This document shows positions 1 to 6,845 of a stretch of 10,727 nt of DNA, piece after piece. The stretch is taken from the NCBI GenBank assembly GCA_028871235.1, contig JAGWNO010000064.1:1-10727 (forward strand). The letters are read 5' to 3'. The notes below the pieces were generated by a model that did no database searches, had not been told where the DNA came from, and worked only from the letters and a program-made list of their open reading frames with translations. The position numbers and the translations under genes are program-made. Position 1 is the first letter of the stretch; every line of letters starts with the position of its first letter. The DNA is from Gammaproteobacteria bacterium. GTDB taxonomy: Bacteria > Pseudomonadota > Gammaproteobacteria > Natronospirales > REEB76.

Positions 1-999
1 CAGTGGCACGCCCTGCGGACCGATCAATACCGTATGCAATGACTGATAGCCGTTGGCCTTGGGTATGGCAATGTAATCCTTGAATTTACCGGGCACCGGC
101 TTATAGAGGTTATGGACGCTGCCGAGTGCGCGGTAGCAGGTATCGGTCTTGTCCACGATGATGCGGAAGGCGTACACATCCAGCACTTCGTTGAGTGACA
201 GGCCCTTGCTGCGCATCTTGCGATAAATGCTGTAAAGGTGTTTCTCGCGCCCTGCCACCTCTGCATGAACAGCCTCGCGCGCCAGTGCTTGGGTGAGGCT
301 GTCGGTGATCTTGTGCACCATCTCCTTCTGGTGACCGCGGGAACGCTTGAGGTGCTTGGCCAGCACCTTATAGCGCAACGGATGCAGCGCCTGGAAACCC
401 AGGTCCTCCAGTTCCAGGCGCACCGCGTTCATGCCGAGACGATGGGCGATAGGGGCATAAATCTCGATGGTCTCGCGTGCGATGCGGCGGCGTTTCGCCG
501 CCGGCATGACTCCCAGGGTGCGCATGTTGTGCAAGCGGTCAGCCAGCTTCACCAGGATCACGCGGATGTCCTCCACCATGGCAAGGACCATCTTGCGGAA
601 ATTCTCGGCCTGGGCTTCGGCGTGACTCTTGAACTTGATCTGGGTGAGCTTGGAGACACCGTCCACCAGCTGCGCCACCTCGCCGCCGAAGCGGCTGATG
701 AGCTCGTCTTTCAGGGTAGGTGTGTCTTCGATGACGTCATGCAGCAGCGCGGCTTCGATGGTGCAGTGGTCCATGCGCAAATCGGCGAGAATGGAGGCTA
801 CCGCCACGGGGTGGGAGATATACGGCTCGCCGGACAGGCGCCGCTGCCCCTCGTGGGCGTGGGCACCGAACTGGTAGGCGCGGTGAATCTCATCCACCTG
901 GACCTGAGGCAGGTAAGTGCGCAGCTTGGAAAGCAGCGCCTCCACACCGGCAGTCCGCTTCCCCCGGACACGATCAAAGATGGAAGCGGTCTGGCTCAT
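1..999 (-). CDS. spoT: SpoT/Rel-family (p)ppGpp hydrolase-synthetase, N-terminal 333 residues (partial)
   Basis: Cytosolic enzyme that degrades and makes the stringent alarmone (p)ppGpp. The minus-strand frame is open from an ATG at 999-997 to the window edge, so the C-terminal synthetase end, TGS and ACT regions are missing. Seen: the HD hydrolase domain with SHP at residues 62-64, HDVIED at 87-92 (the metal-binding HDxxED box) and KLADRLHNMR at 151-160. The start of the synthetase domain follows, with CYRALG at 288-293, KFKDYIA at 305-311 and PKANGYQSLHT at 313-323. An intact HD box argues for SpoT or bifunctional Rel and against RelA. The basic KFKD replaces the usual RxKD of bifunctional enzymes. 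It starts 16 bases after the rpoZ stop, has no convincing Shine-Dalgarno, and carries about 16 residues more at the N-terminus than I recall for E. coli SpoT. The gmk-rpoZ-spoT order is the classical gammaproteobacterial one. Confidence 0.95.
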   Translation of the reverse strand, partial: MSQTASIFDRVRGKRTAGVEALLSKLRTYLPQVQVDEIHRAYQFGAHAHEGQRRLSGEPYISHPVAVASILADLRMDHCTIEAALLHDVIEDTPTLKDELISRFGGEVAQLVDGVSKLTQIKFKSHAEAQAENFRKMVLAMVEDIRVILVKLADRLHNMRTLGVMPAAKRRRIARETIEIYAPIAHRLGMNAVRLELEDLGFQALHPLRYKVLAKHLKRSRGHQKEMVHKITDSLTQALAREAVHAEVAGREKHLYSIYRKMRSKGLSLNEVLDVYAFRIIVDKTDTCYRALGSVHNLYKPVPGKFKDYIAIPKANGYQSLHTVLIGPQGVPL

Positions 1000-1015
1000 T
1001 AGGGTGACGCGCGGT

Positions 1016-1285
1016 TTAGAGCGGGTCCTCCGCGTCCATGACCACCACCGGCTGCTGCTCCACCGGTTCTTCCACTAATGGCGGCTCTGCCTGGTCGAGG
1101 ATGGCAGGGCCGATGCTGCCGGCAGCCACTTCGCGCAGCGCCACGACAGTGGCCTTGTCGTTCTCCCAGGGTACTGTCGGCTCTATACCGCGGGCCAGCT
1201 GCCGCGCGCGTTTGGTGGCGACTAGCACCAACTGGAACAGGTTATCTACATTGCCAAGACAATCTTCGACGGTGACACGTGCCAT
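1016..1285 (-). CDS. rpoZ: DNA-directed RNA polymerase omega subunit
   Basis: 89-residue omega subunit, which aids assembly of beta-prime into RNA polymerase and, in E. coli, forms ppGpp site 1 with beta-prime. The start MARVTVEDCL is the family N-terminus, including the residues that contribute to the ppGpp site; KRARQLARG (25-33) and ENDKATVVALREVAAGSI (41-58) are the conserved helices. The C-terminal third is acidic and proline-rich, as is common and variable in omega. I chose the ATG at 1285 over an upstream in-frame ATG at 1315 because GGAG lies six bases before it and the extra ten residues do not fit the family. Odd: the widely conserved NRF (N15-R16-F17 in E. coli) reads NLF here. The gene lies between gmk (68-base gap) and spoT (16-base gap), so cotranscription is likely. 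Confidence 0.95.
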   Translation of the reverse strand: MARVTVEDCLGNVDNLFQLVLVATKRARQLARGIEPTVPWENDKATVVALREVAAGSIGPAILDQAEPPLVEEPVEQQPVVVMDAEDPL

Positions 1286-1332
1286 GGAAACTCCAAAATT
1301 CGTGAGAAAAGTCAAAAAAATCAGTGCCTTTC

Positions 1333-1362
1333 AGTGTACCTGAGGGGCGGGGCTCACGCCAA
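1333..1362 (-). promoter_or_regulatory. Possible internal promoter for rpoZ-spoT
   Basis: On the minus strand, TTGGCG (plus 1357-1362, covering the last codons of gmk) is followed after 18 bases by TACACT (plus 1333-1338). Each matches the sigma70 consensus at four of six positions. A run of seven T on the minus strand (plus 1314-1320) lies between this site and rpoZ. I see no good hairpin directly before that T run, so I do not call a terminator. Confidence 0.3.
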
Positions 1363-2001
1363 GAGTGCGGACACCACCGCTCGAAGATCGGCACGCGCGG
1401 CACGGCTGGCATCGCCCCGGCCCGCCAGTATGTCCCCCAGTGCCGCCAAAGCATGGCTGAAATCGTCATTTACCACCACGTAGTCGAACTCCGCCCAATG
1501 GGATATATCGGCCACCGCATCCCGGAACCGGCGCTCGGCTTCCGTCGCCGCATGCTCCGGTCCCATCAACCGTCTGCGCTCCTGTTCAGCCCGTTTCAGC
1601 AATCGCTGCCGCAACTCAGCAAGTGATGGCGGCAGGATGAAAACACTCACCGCCTCAGGCATCAGCTGGCGCACTTGCCGGGCGCCTTGCCAGTCAATCT
1701 CCAGCAGCACGTCATGACCCACAAGCAGTTCCTGCTCCACGCGCTCGCGGGCAGTGCCGTAATAGTTGTCGAACACGCAGGCATGCTCGAGGAATTCCCC
1801 GGCCGCAACCATGCGCTTGAACTCCGCGACGCTTACGAAATGATAATCGCGGCCATCGGTCTCGTCAGGACGCCGCGCCCGGGTGGTGAAGGAAACCGAA
1901 AAACGCAGATTCGGATGCTGCTGCAGCAGCGCATGCATGAGACTGGTCTTGCCAGCGCCGGAAGGCGCGCTCATCAGAAACAATTGGCCGCGTTTTTGCA
2001 T
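1354..2001 (-). CDS. gmk: Guanylate kinase
   Basis: 215-residue cytosolic GMP kinase (GMP + ATP to GDP + ADP), needed for GTP and dGTP synthesis. Seen: P-loop SAPSGAGKTS (11-20); the GMP-binding region with SFTTRARRP (37-45) and DGRDYHFV (49-56); FDNYYGTAR (77-85); EIDWQGARQV (101-110); ILPPS (122-126); and the C-terminal FDYVVVNDDF (172-181). Odd: the LID segment, normally RGxDSEEVIxxRM or close to it, reads KRAEQERRR followed by LMGPEHAATEAERRF (about residues 137-159). The arginine pair before F159 still aligns with the conserved one, so roughly ten residues have been inserted and the RGxD/S signature is lost, with no sign of a frameshift. Its start lies five bases downstream of the yicC stop, suggesting one operon. 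Confidence 0.96.
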   Translation of the reverse strand: MQKRGQLFLMSAPSGAGKTSLMHALLQQHPNLRFSVSFTTRARRPDETDGRDYHFVSVAEFKRMVAAGEFLEHACVFDNYYGTARERVEQELLVGHDVLLEIDWQGARQVRQLMPEAVSVFILPPSLAELRQRLLKRAEQERRRLMGPEHAATEAERRFRDAVADISHWAEFDYVVVNDDFSHALAALGDILAGRGDASRAARADLRAVVSALLA

Positions 2002-2006
2002 GCTTG

Positions 2007-2867
2007 CTATTCGATATTCTGGACTTGTTCGCGCATCTGCTCGATGAGCACTTTCAGTTCCACCACCTGGCGGGTGATGGCGGCATCCTGGGTCTTGGAA
2101 CCCAAGGTATTGGTCTCGCGGTTGAATTCCTGCATGAGAAAATCCAAACGCCTGCCCACCGCTTCATCTCCCTTAAGACCGGTCCGCAGTTCCGTAACAT
2201 GACTGTCAAGCCGATCCAACTCCTCCGTCACATCCAGCCGCTGCAACAGCAGCACCAGTTCCTGTTCAAGACGATTCCCATCGACACTGAGTTTCAGCTC
2301 CTCGAAGCGGGCGCGCAATTTATCATGGAGGCCGGCGCGGATTTCGCCACCCTGCTGACGGATTTCAGCGACGAGGGTGAGAATACGCCGGGCGCGTTCC
2401 TGGAGCATGGCTACGATGCGCTCGCCCTCGCGCCTCCGCATGGTGGTAAGGCTCATCAGAACTTCATCCAACAACCGCAAGGCCTCCCCACCAGTGGTCT
2501 CCATCTCCGTTTCCGGTTGCTTCACCACCCCGGGCCAACGCAGTAGTTCCAGTGGATCCACCGGTTGTGCATCGCCCAGAAGTTTCGCCACGCGCGCGGC
2601 CGCGGCGGCTACGGCATGAGCGCGTTCCTCGTCCAATGCCAGCGGCGCGGCTGTCGCCGGCTCCAAGCGCAGCTGCCCATCCAGCTTGCCGCGACGCACT
2701 GCGGCGTTGATACGCACGCGGCATTCCGGATCCAAGCTGCGCAACTCCTCGGGCAGCCGCAGGCTTACATCCAGGTATCGATGGTTGACGGTACGCAATT
2801 CCCAGATGAGCGTACCGAAAGCACCGCGGGCCTCGCCGCGCGCAAATCCCGTCATGCTGCGAGTCAT
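2007..2867 (-). CDS. yicC: YicC-family endoribonuclease
   Basis: 286 residues, almost exactly the length of E. coli YicC. In E. coli this protein is reported as an endoribonuclease that promotes decay of certain RNAs; the role here is inferred from family membership. Seen: the family start MTRSMTGFARGE, ELRTVNHRYLDVSLRLPEE (23-41), and the C-terminal DUF1732 region with DFLMQEFNRETNTLGSKT and VELKVLIEQMREQVQNIE. The C-terminal end is nearly invariant in the family. The start ATG at 2867 has a weak purine-rich AAAGAGA seven to ten bases upstream. It is the first gene of the leftward yicC-gmk-rpoZ-spoT run and diverges from the phosphatase and rph, so it keeps the yicC/rph divergence seen in enterics. 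Confidence 0.93.
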   Translation of the reverse strand: MTRSMTGFARGEARGAFGTLIWELRTVNHRYLDVSLRLPEELRSLDPECRVRINAAVRRGKLDGQLRLEPATAAPLALDEERAHAVAAAAARVAKLLGDAQPVDPLELLRWPGVVKQPETEMETTGGEALRLLDEVLMSLTTMRRREGERIVAMLQERARRILTLVAEIRQQGGEIRAGLHDKLRARFEELKLSVDGNRLEQELVLLLQRLDVTEELDRLDSHVTELRTGLKGDEAVGRRLDFLMQEFNRETNTLGSKTQDAAITRQVVELKVLIEQMREQVQNIE

Positions 2868-2968
2868 ATTAGGTCTCTTTGGCTGCTGTGCCGTGGCTGC
2901 AAAGCAAAATGGTAAGCTAAACGCCTCGCCAGCCGAAAGCCAGCAGCTAAATAAAGAGGCCCATTATT
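2868..2968. promoter_or_regulatory. Divergent intergenic region between yicC and the PP2C gene
   Basis: These 101 bases must carry the 5' signals for both the leftward yicC operon and the rightward phosphatase-rph-rdgB-hemW run. A weak extended -10 candidate (TGG followed by TAAGCT at 2913-2918) faces right, and TACCAT (plus 2909-2914) faces left. The two overlap, which would allow mutual interference. No good -35 was found for either. The rightward gene has AAGAGG at 2954-2959, nine bases before its GTG. Promoter positions are guesses; the divergent layout is certain. Confidence 0.4.
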
Positions 2969-3709
2969 GTGAATGTTGAAACCGCCCAGGTAACCCGCCA
3001 GGGGAATCGCAGCGAAAACCAGGACCGGGCCGACATCGTAACGATGGAGAACCGCATCCTGTTGACCGTGGCGGATGGCATGGGCGGACATGTTGGCGGC
3101 GATGTCGCCGCCGAAACCGCCGTGCATACGCTGGTGGACAGGTTCCTGCGCACCACCGGCAGCATCCTCGACCCCGTCGAATTCCTGCGTGCCAGTATCG
3201 CTGAAGCCCACCACGCGGTGGTATCGCTGGGCGAGGAACTGGATACGGAGCTGCGGCCGCGCACTACCATCACCACCTGTTTCGTAGCCGATGGCACCGC
3301 TTGCTGGGCACATGTAGGTGACAGTCGCGTGTATCTTATCCGCGATAACCGCATCCTCGCGCGCACCCGTGATCACAGCGCCGTGGAAATACTGGCTCAG
3401 CAGGGATTACTCAACGACGCGGACTTGGCCCTGCACCCGTTACGCAATTACGTGGATCAGTGTCTCGGTGGTGACCCGGAACTGCCCACTATCAGCGTCT
3501 CGGAGCCGCGGCCGATCCTGGCGGGCGACGTGCTATTGTTGTGTTCCGACGGTCTGTGGGCACCGCTCAGCGATGCCCATATGGCGCAGCAACTGGGCGG
3601 CAACTTGGAGCTGCGCACCACGCTCGAAGCCCTCGCCGCCGAGGCCGAGACGCGCGCATCACCGTCCAGCGACAACGTCACCGCCACGGCGCTGCGCTGG
3701 CAGGGCTAG
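2969..3709 (+). CDS. PP2C-family (Stp1/PrpC-like) serine/threonine protein phosphatase
   Basis: 246-residue cytosolic metal-dependent phosphatase with no signal or membrane segment. Motifs in order: GNRSENQDR (12-20), VADGMGGHVGG (34-44), HVGDSRVYLIR (115-125), RTRDHSAVE (132-140), LCSDGLW (191-197) and SDNVTA (234-239). Metal-binding aspartates D19, D36, D194 and D235 are all present, so activity is likely. The usual MGTT reads PRTT at 97-100. The start is GTG at 2969 with AAGAGG nine bases upstream; the nearby ATG at 2973 is out of frame. No partner Ser/Thr kinase lies in the window, although PP2C genes are often paired with one. It sits 40 bases ahead of rph in the same direction, so it probably leads the rph-rdgB-hemW transcript. 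The substrate is unknown. Confidence 0.92.
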   Translation: MNVETAQVTRQGNRSENQDRADIVTMENRILLTVADGMGGHVGGDVAAETAVHTLVDRFLRTTGSILDPVEFLRASIAEAHHAVVSLGEELDTELRPRTTITTCFVADGTACWAHVGDSRVYLIRDNRILARTRDHSAVEILAQQGLLNDADLALHPLRNYVDQCLGGDPELPTISVSEPRPILAGDVLLLCSDGLWAPLSDAHMAQQLGGNLELRTTLEALAAEAETRASPSSDNVTATALRWQG

Positions 3710-3737
3710 GCGGTACCCGCATCACCAGTCATGTCAC

Positions 3738-3743
3738 AGGGAG
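3738..3743 (+). promoter_or_regulatory. Ribosome binding site of rph
   Basis: AGGGAG lies six bases before the ATG at 3750. It decides the rph start, because the frame is open far upstream into the phosphatase gene. Confidence 0.8.
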
Positions 3744-3749
3744 CTTTAT

Positions 3750-4466
3750 ATGCGCACCCACGGCCGCGCGCCCCATGAATTACGTCCGGTGACGCTTGCG
3801 CGACACTACACCAAACATGCCGAGGGCTCGGTACTGATCAGTTGCGGTGACACCCGCATACTGTGCACAGCCAGTGTTGAAGAACGCGTGCCTGCGTTCC
3901 TCAAAGGCGCCGGCAAAGGCTGGATCACAGCGGAATACGGTATGCTGCCGCGCGCCACGCATGTACGCAGCGAACGCGAAGCCGCCCGCGGTAAACAGGG
4001 TGGACGGACCCTTGAGATCCAACGGCTCATCGGACGCGCACTGCGGGCGGTGGTCGACCTCGAAGCCCTCGGGGAGCGCACCCTGACCGTCGATTGTGAC
4101 GTACTACAGGCGGACGGCGGCACGCGCACCGCGGCAATCACCGGCGGCTACGTGGCGCTGGTGGACGCGGTGCATACGTTGCGCCAGCGTGGCCTGCTGA
4201 GAAAAGACCCGCTGCACGGCGCCGTGGCGGCGGTATCAGTCGGCATCGTCAGCGGTGAACCGATGCTGGATCTCGACTACGGCGAGGACTCCCAAGCAGA
4301 GACCGACATGAACGTGGTAATGAACGACGCCGCGGCATTCGTGGAGATTCAGGGTACCGCGGAAGGCCATGCTTTCCGTCGCGATGAACTGGACAAACTG
4401 CTGAGGCTCGCCGATGACGGCATCGCCGTACTCATCGCCCGGCAGCGCGAAGCGCTGGCAAAGTAA
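3750..4466 (+). CDS. rph: Ribonuclease PH (tRNA nucleotidyltransferase)
   Basis: 238 residues, the standard RNase PH length. This phosphorolytic 3'-5' exoribonuclease trims tRNA precursors using inorganic phosphate and acts as a hexameric ring. Seen: the N-terminus MRTHGRAPHELRPV, EYGMLPRATHVRSEREAAR (62-80), GGRTLEIQRLIGRALRAVVD (84-103) with phosphate-binding R86, DGGTRTAAITGGYVAL (122-137) with R126, and LDYGEDSQAETDMNVVMN (175-192), whose D180 and D186 match the catalytic acidic pair. All key residues are intact, unlike the frameshifted rph of E. coli K-12. Its stop TAA shares a base with the rdgB ATG, so the two are translationally coupled. Confidence 0.97.
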   Translation: MRTHGRAPHELRPVTLARHYTKHAEGSVLISCGDTRILCTASVEERVPAFLKGAGKGWITAEYGMLPRATHVRSEREAARGKQGGRTLEIQRLIGRALRAVVDLEALGERTLTVDCDVLQADGGTRTAAITGGYVALVDAVHTLRQRGLLRKDPLHGAVAAVSVGIVSGEPMLDLDYGEDSQAETDMNVVMNDAAAFVEIQGTAEGHAFRRDELDKLLRLADDGIAVLIARQREALAK

Positions 4467-5062
4467 TGAAAGTGCTGCTGGCCACCTCCAACCCAGGCAA
4501 GCTGCGGGAACTGCAAGCGTTGCTTGCGGACAGCGGCATCCAGGTGCTGCCACAGACAGCGTTCCAGGTGCGGGAGGCGCCGGAAACGGGATTGTCGTTC
4601 GTGGAAAACGCCCTGCTAAAGGCCCGCAATGCGGCTCGCCAGACGGGGCTGCCGAGCATTGCCGATGACTCTGGCCTGGAGGTCGACGCGCTCCACGGCG
4701 CGCCGGGCATCTATTCCGCCCGCTACGCCGGCCCAGGTGCCAGTGATGCCGACAACATCAATAAATTGCTGCGGGATCTGCAGTACCTACCCATGGAAAA
4801 ACGCACAGCGCGTTTCCGTTGCAGCATGACTTACCTGCGCGATGCGGCCGATGCCGCGCCGCTCATCTGCGAAGGCGTGTGGGAAGGCCGCATCCTGGAA
4901 GCGCCCCGCGGCAAAAACGGTTTCGGCTATGACCCGGTGTTCCTGGTACCTGAGAGGCAGTGCTCATCGGCCGAGCTGGGTCCGACGGACAAGAACCGTC
5001 TCAGCCACCGTGGTCAGGCGCTGCGCAAACTGGTTGCCCAGCTCACCGCGGTTCCCGGCTGA
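4466..5062 (+). CDS. rdgB: RdgB/HAM1-family dITP/XTP pyrophosphatase
   Basis: 198-residue house-cleaning enzyme that hydrolyses dITP, ITP and XTP to monophosphates plus pyrophosphate, keeping deaminated purines out of nucleic acids. Seen: ATSNPGKLREL (6-16) for triphosphate binding, SFVENALLKARNAA (44-57), IADDSGLEVDAL (65-76) with the catalytic and metal acidic pair, GAPGIYSARYAG (78-89), NGFGYDPVFLVPE (151-163) and LSHRGQALRKL (179-189). Full length. The ATG overlaps the rph stop by one base and has little Shine-Dalgarno, so it probably depends on coupling to rph. Confidence 0.97.
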   Translation: MKVLLATSNPGKLRELQALLADSGIQVLPQTAFQVREAPETGLSFVENALLKARNAARQTGLPSIADDSGLEVDALHGAPGIYSARYAGPGASDADNINKLLRDLQYLPMEKRTARFRCSMTYLRDAADAAPLICEGVWEGRILEAPRGKNGFGYDPVFLVPERQCSSAELGPTDKNRLSHRGQALRKLVAQLTAVPG

Positions 5063-5084
5063 CACCGTTTTCTTGCCCGGTGCC

Positions 5085-6284
5085 ATGCTCACCACTCCGC
5101 CACTGTCACTGTACGTGCACCTGCCCTGGTGCGTACGCAAATGTCCCTATTGCGACTTCAATTCCCACGCTCTCCGTGACAAACTCCCGGAAGCGGAGTA
5201 TGTGGCAGCACTCATCCGTGATCTGGAGCAGGACCTGCCACGAGTCGCGGACAGACAGATAGAAACCGTGTTTTTCGGCGGGGGCACTCCCAGCCTGTTC
5301 AGTGCAGAAAGCATCGCCCGCATTCTCACCGCGGTGCACCAGCGGCTGCCATTCGCTGCGGATGCGGAAGTCACCCTGGAGGCGAATCCCGGCACAGTGG
5401 AGCACGGGCGCTTCGCGGAGTACAGGAAGGCCGGTGTTACCCGTCTGTCCATCGGCGTGCAGAGCTTCCATCCACCGCATCTCAAAGTGCTCGGCCGCAT
5501 TCACACCAGCGATGAGGCGTTGTGCGCTGCCGCAGAAGCGCACGCGGCGGACATCGCCAACTTCAATCTGGACCTCATGTACGGTTTGCCGGAGCAAAAT
5601 GTGGAGCAGGCGTGCGCTGATCTTGAGCGCGCCCTGGCGCTTAAACCAGCGCATCTCTCCTACTATCAGCTCACCCTCGAACCCAACACGCTGTTCTATG
5701 CGCAGCCGCCGTCGCTGCCGGATGATGACAAGACCTGGGACATACAGCAGGCCGGTCAGGCACTGCTGCACGCCCGCGGTTTCGAACAGTACGAAATCTC
5801 TGCGTATGCGCGCGCCGGCCGGCAGTGCCGGCATAATCTCAATTACTGGCGCTTCGGCGACTATCTGGGCATTGGCGCTGGCGCCCATGCGAAACTCACA
5901 GAAGCCGCCACCGATCGCATCATCCGCTTGTGGAAGGTAAAGCATCCGGCGACCTACCTGCGTGCTGCCGGCACCCCCGCCGGTATCGGTGGGCTCATGG
6001 AGATTGTTGGCTCCGACCGCTGTTTTGAATTCATGCTGAACCAGCTGCGGCTGAGCCTGGGATTCAGTGCCGCAGAATTTGAAGCCAGCACCGGCCTGCC
6101 GTTCAGCAGCGTGCGCGCCACCTTGGAACAGGCGTCGTCCGCAGGGCTCCTGCAAATGACTGATGGTCGGTGGAGACCCACCCCCCGCGGTCATACCTAT
6201 CTCAATGAGTTGCAGTCCCGCTTCCTGCCGGACAGGCCCTTGTCCGGCCATGCCCGGTCTGCGGCTGCACGCGCTATGCTTTAA
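5085..6284 (+). CDS. hemW: HemW, radical SAM heme chaperone (HemN-like)
   Basis: 399-residue radical SAM protein. Family knowledge places it with HemW, the heme chaperone often misannotated as oxygen-independent coproporphyrinogen oxidase. Seen: the 4Fe-4S site PWCVRKCPYCDFNSHAL (14-30) with C16, C20 and C23, where CDFNSHA is typical of HemW; FFGGGTPS; EANPGT; SIGVQSF; FNLDLMYGLPEQ; the RHNLNYWRFGDYLGIGAGAH block containing the HNxxYW motif; and a C-terminal HemN_C domain ending near YLNELQSRFL. I take the ATG at 5085, 22 bases after the rdgB stop, because LSLYVHLPWC follows directly as in the family; the frame is open upstream but overlaps rdgB. Its own Shine-Dalgarno is poor. About 18 residues after the usual family end (PDRPLSGHARSAAARAML) look like a non-conserved tail. 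Confidence 0.95.
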   Translation: MLTTPPLSLYVHLPWCVRKCPYCDFNSHALRDKLPEAEYVAALIRDLEQDLPRVADRQIETVFFGGGTPSLFSAESIARILTAVHQRLPFAADAEVTLEANPGTVEHGRFAEYRKAGVTRLSIGVQSFHPPHLKVLGRIHTSDEALCAAAEAHAADIANFNLDLMYGLPEQNVEQACADLERALALKPAHLSYYQLTLEPNTLFYAQPPSLPDDDKTWDIQQAGQALLHARGFEQYEISAYARAGRQCRHNLNYWRFGDYLGIGAGAHAKLTEAATDRIIRLWKVKHPATYLRAAGTPAGIGGLMEIVGSDRCFEFMLNQLRLSLGFSAAEFEASTGLPFSSVRATLEQASSAGLLQMTDGRWRPTPRGHTYLNELQSRFLPDRPLSGHARSAAARAML

Positions 6285-6322
6285 GACCTACACTTGGTGG
6301 CAATGCAACCACGCCAGCGCTC

Positions 6323-6577
6323 GTGACCGACTACCGGCCCATTTCTTGCGATCTTTACAGCCAATACGAAGTGGCGGTGTTGCACCGCACGCCCCTGCGA
6401 GTACGTTGGCGGGATACGGACGGCGTGACCCATCTTGAAGTGCTCATGCCGGAGGATCTGGAAACCCGCGACGGTGAGGAATTCCTGGTGGCCCACACCG
6501 CCAATGGCGACCAGCGGCGACTGCGGCTCGACCGGCTGCTGGCCATCCCGGGCCATGAGGCCACAGTGGCTTCCTGA
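6323..6577 (+). CDS. rof: Rof (YaeO)-family Rho-binding antiterminator
   Basis: 84-residue protein that lines up along its length with E. coli Rof/YaeO as I recall it. Shared features are the N-terminal YRPISCDLYSQYEVA (YxPIxCDxYxxxExA), an aromatic/His-rich strand ahead of a WRDTDG turn, DLETRDGEEFLV in the middle, and the strongly conserved RRLRLDRLLAI near the end. Rof binds the Rho hexamer through acidic residues and blocks its loading on RNA, reducing Rho termination. The only start in a sensible place is GTG at 6323. It has no clear Shine-Dalgarno and lies 38 bases after the hemW stop, so it is probably the last gene of that transcript, with coupling or leaderless-type initiation possible. 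Identification is by eye. Confidence 0.82.
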   Translation: MTDYRPISCDLYSQYEVAVLHRTPLRVRWRDTDGVTHLEVLMPEDLETRDGEEFLVAHTANGDQRRLRLDRLLAIPGHEATVAS

Positions 6578-6671
6578 AGGCTTTCTTAGCTCCGAACAAG
6601 AGGTTATGCACATCTGCTTTGCCGGCGTCTCAAGCGTGGAACCGCCGTGGCATGTTCCGCAACATCCATCA

Positions 6672-6726
6672 GACATATATATATAACTTGTTGAATTAAA
6701 ATGATTTATTTTCCTGCCTAAAATTT
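6672..6726. other. AT-rich segment resembling a DNA unwinding element
   Basis: The segment runs from an alternating TA tract (6674-6684) through AATTAAAATGATTTATTTT to AAAATTT, and is strikingly AT-rich in a GC-rich window. GATTTATTTTCCT (6703-6715) matches 9 of 13 positions of the left 13-mer of E. coli oriC as I recall it. It lies about 60 bases from the DnaA-box cluster. It could equally be an UP-element or promoter region. Confidence 0.4.
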
Positions 6727-6782
6727 CGTCGTTGGGTAACAAAGCCAGCATCGACAGGTACTTGGCAGAAGCCAAACGCATT

Positions 6783-6817
6783 CTATCCACAGAGTTACCC
6801 ACAATTTTTGTGGACAA
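6783..6817. promoter_or_regulatory. Cluster of three DnaA-box-like sites
   Basis: CTATCCACA (6783-6791, plus), TTACCCACA (6795-6803, plus) and TTGTCCACA (6809-6817, minus) each differ from the consensus box TTATCCACA at one position. The first two are one helical turn apart (12 bases start to start). The second and third form a perfect CCACAA-TTT-TTGTGG inverted repeat (6799-6813). Three near-matches in 35 bases is unlikely by chance in GC-rich DNA, but no binding is shown. Confidence 0.55.
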
Positions 6818-6845
6818 AGTGGTTTTTCGTTTAACCCCAGCCAGT

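Noticed and set aside
238..1002. 254-residue plus-strand open frame
   Set aside because: It is antisense to spoT, whose HD and synthetase motifs are unmistakable. The antisense product has no recognisable motif.
1314..1339. Terminator between gmk and rpoZ, suggested by a T run on the minus strand
   Set aside because: The sequence before the T run contains a direct CACTG repeat and not a stable inverted repeat.
3318..3749. N-terminal extension of the rph frame
   Set aside because: It overlaps the phosphatase gene in another frame. The ATG at 3750 has a strong ribosome binding site and gives the exact family N-terminus.
5106..6251. 381-residue minus-strand open frame
   Set aside because: Mirror of hemW in GC-rich DNA; the plus strand carries the radical SAM motifs.
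6281..6817. 178-residue minus-strand open frame over rof and the intergenic region
   Set aside because: The sequence is not family-like and crosses the AT-rich segment and DnaA-like boxes, with no ribosome binding site seen. Rof on the plus strand explains the coding signal better.
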